Positions 5,897 through 6,861 of a stretch of 6,861 nt of DNA are shown one piece after another. The position numbers and the translations under genes are program-made. This stretch comes from Bacteroidales bacterium (lineage in GTDB: Bacteria; Bacteroidota; Bacteroidia; Bacteroidales; UBA932): assembly GCA_016283985.1 (NCBI GenBank), contig JAEENZ010000183.1, forward strand, positions 1 through 6,861, written 5' to 3'. Under the pieces are notes generated by a model, which had not been told where the DNA came from, made no database searches, and saw nothing but the letters and a program-made list of their open reading frames with translations. Position 1 is the stretch's first letter, and each line of letters opens with the position of its first letter.

Positions 5897-6861
5897 GTTC
5901 TGAGCGAGAAAGACCTTGCCCACACCCTGTCCGTGCTCAGATACGAACTGAGTGCGTCCTACCGCAATTCGGAGCGTATGTCTTCCCGGATGCGGGGGAG
6001 CGGCGAACGCCAGCACGCGCGCCTGGTGCGCATGATGCAGCAGAGCAACGAACTGTCGCTGATGCTCTATTCGCAGAAGCAGGACTACACTTTCGACATG
6101 ACCTATGCCCTTAACGAGGTATCGCGTCAGTACGATGAGTTCTCGTCCCGCAAACTGCCATTCGACGACATCATCAAGCGCCTGGACATAGACATCGACC
6201 GTTACACGCGCCTCATCCACACCCTCAGGAGCCTTCCTCCGTCCACTACGGTGGAGTATCTGGACAGCCTTGGGAACGTGGTAACGCTTGATGCAAGCGT
6301 CCGCGTCAGCCGTCACAGCGGCCTCGAGCGCAGGTACGGAAAGGGTCCAAGCGCATTCCAGCTCGATTCTCTCGGCCAGGCGGACCGCGACAGCTGTATC
6401 TTCTACGCCCAGGGGCTTCTGGACATCAGCATGGCATCGAAAGAGCGTCTGGTTGCCGACAGCACTCATTACCAGCAGACCGCGGGAATGCTGAAATCGG
6501 CTTATGATTATGCCCAGGACCGTTACAAGACGGTCCAGAACAAGATATTCATAGACGGACAGACCGGTTATGCTACGCTGCTCAAATCCTTCAAACGCTA
6601 CTGGCGCCAGGCAAGCATGGATGCGAAGGACAAGTACAGCCTTAACCGGAACACGGTCCACAGCCAGTGGCGCGGTCCCATGGTGGTCGGTTTCACCGTC
6701 TTCGTATTGTTCTGGCTCGTTATTTCAATCTTGGTTAGCATAGTGCTGGTGAACGTCCTCACCAGGAAAGTGAACCTCTTCAAGAAGGACCGCCTGCTGA
6801 AGAACAAGTTCACTACTGCGCTTATCTTCACGGTAATCATCTTCGCACTGTCCATCATGCT
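5837..6861 (+). CDS. Exported membrane protein, probably N-terminal half of an MscS-like channel, 3' end cut off
   Basis: The frame is open for 341 codons from ATG 5837 to the right edge with no stop. An in-frame TGA at 5813-5815 and no other start codon in between fix this start. Residues 1-20 are a signal peptide ending AYA; about 21-280 are a periplasmic, mostly helical region rich in charged residues; about 282-308 are a long hydrophobic helix followed by basic residues (TRKVNLFKKDRLLKNK); a second helix begins near 326 and is cut by the edge. The stretches VLSEKDLAHTLSVLR (21-35) and LMLYSQKQDYTFDMTYA (75-91) resemble, from memory, the N-terminal domain of large Bacteroidetes proteins annotated as mechanosensitive ion channels (MscS family). 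The MscS pore domain would lie beyond the window, so function is inferred. A membrane sensor protein with a periplasmic domain is the main alternative. The gene starts 7 bases after the aldehyde dehydrogenase stop. Confidence 0.65.
   Translation, partial: MKKKITAILLTLLVLIPAYAVLSEKDLAHTLSVLRYELSASYRNSERMSSRMRGSGERQHARLVRMMQQSNELSLMLYSQKQDYTFDMTYALNEVSRQYDEFSSRKLPFDDIIKRLDIDIDRYTRLIHTLRSLPPSTTVEYLDSLGNVVTLDASVRVSRHSGLERRYGKGPSAFQLDSLGQADRDSCIFYAQGLLDISMASKERLVADSTHYQQTAGMLKSAYDYAQDRYKTVQNKIFIDGQTGYATLLKSFKRYWRQASMDAKDKYSLNRNTVHSQWRGPMVVGFTVFVLFWLVISILVSIVLVNVLTRKVNLFKKDRLLKNKFTTALIFTVIIFALSIM
6680..6760 (+). other. Transmembrane helix in the channel-like protein
   Basis: Residues 282-308 are almost entirely hydrophobic (starting MVVGFTVFVLFWLVI) and are followed by Arg-Lys and a Lys-rich loop. 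By the positive-inside rule, the N-terminal side is periplasmic and the basic loop is cytoplasmic. A second hydrophobic stretch starts around 6812 and runs into the window edge. Confidence 0.85.

Noticed and set aside
5830..6114. 94-codon + strand frame starting with TTG at 5830
   Set aside because: It overlaps the channel-like gene in another frame, has no signal or domain, and ends early while the 5837 frame stays open to the edge.
5780..6661. 293-codon open frame on the minus strand
   Set aside because: It lies opposite the channel-like gene, whose + frame has a signal peptide, membrane helices and family-like motifs. The minus frame shows no recognisable domain; long antisense frames are common where GC is high.
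1..6861. CRISPR arrays, tRNA or rRNA genes, insertion sequences, terminator hairpins, attachment sites
   Set aside because: The window is coding almost end to end, with no gap longer than 7 bases. I saw no repeated units, no hairpin followed by a T run, and no transposase or integrase motif.

Overview
The window looks like a piece of chromosome from a Bacteroidales-type gut or rumen bacterium, read entirely on the + strand. Three things suggest this: the protein families (an exported heparinase-fold lyase beside a GH88 lipoprotein, and a channel-like protein whose long periplasmic domain resembles ones I remember from Bacteroides relatives), the absence of Shine-Dalgarno motifs before every visible start, and the lipoprotein signal. 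The GC content is clearly above 50% by eye, which would suit an Alistipes-like or uncultured Bacteroidales lineage better than Bacteroides itself. The genus is inference.

Six genes lie head to tail with almost no space between them. Positions 1-3704 hold a carbohydrate block: the C-terminal part of a DUF4015/COG1306 putative glycoside hydrolase (cut by the left edge), a GH88-family unsaturated uronyl hydrolase lipoprotein, and a secreted heparinase II/III-family polysaccharide lyase. The likely logic is that the lyase cleaves a uronic-acid-containing polysaccharide by beta-elimination, leaving a delta-4,5-unsaturated uronate at the new non-reducing end, and the GH88 enzyme then removes that sugar. 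The true substrate cannot be read from the sequence.

Positions 3701-5829 hold two cytoplasmic enzymes: TcdA (cyclisation of t6A37 to ct6A in tRNA) and a class-3-type NAD(P)-dependent aldehyde dehydrogenase. From 5837 to the right edge runs an open frame with a signal peptide, a roughly 260-residue periplasmic region and membrane helices. It is probably the N-terminal half of a Bacteroidetes-type MscS-like mechanosensitive channel, and the channel domain itself would lie beyond the window.

The junctions overlap by 1, 4, 4 and 4 bases, followed by a 7-base gap. This points to one transcript with translational coupling, although the encoded functions are mixed. No stretch longer than 7 bases is non-coding. 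I saw no tRNA, rRNA, CRISPR array, insertion sequence, terminator or convincing promoter. I found no clear undescribed system; the most unusual point is the tight fusion of a polysaccharide-degradation block to housekeeping genes.
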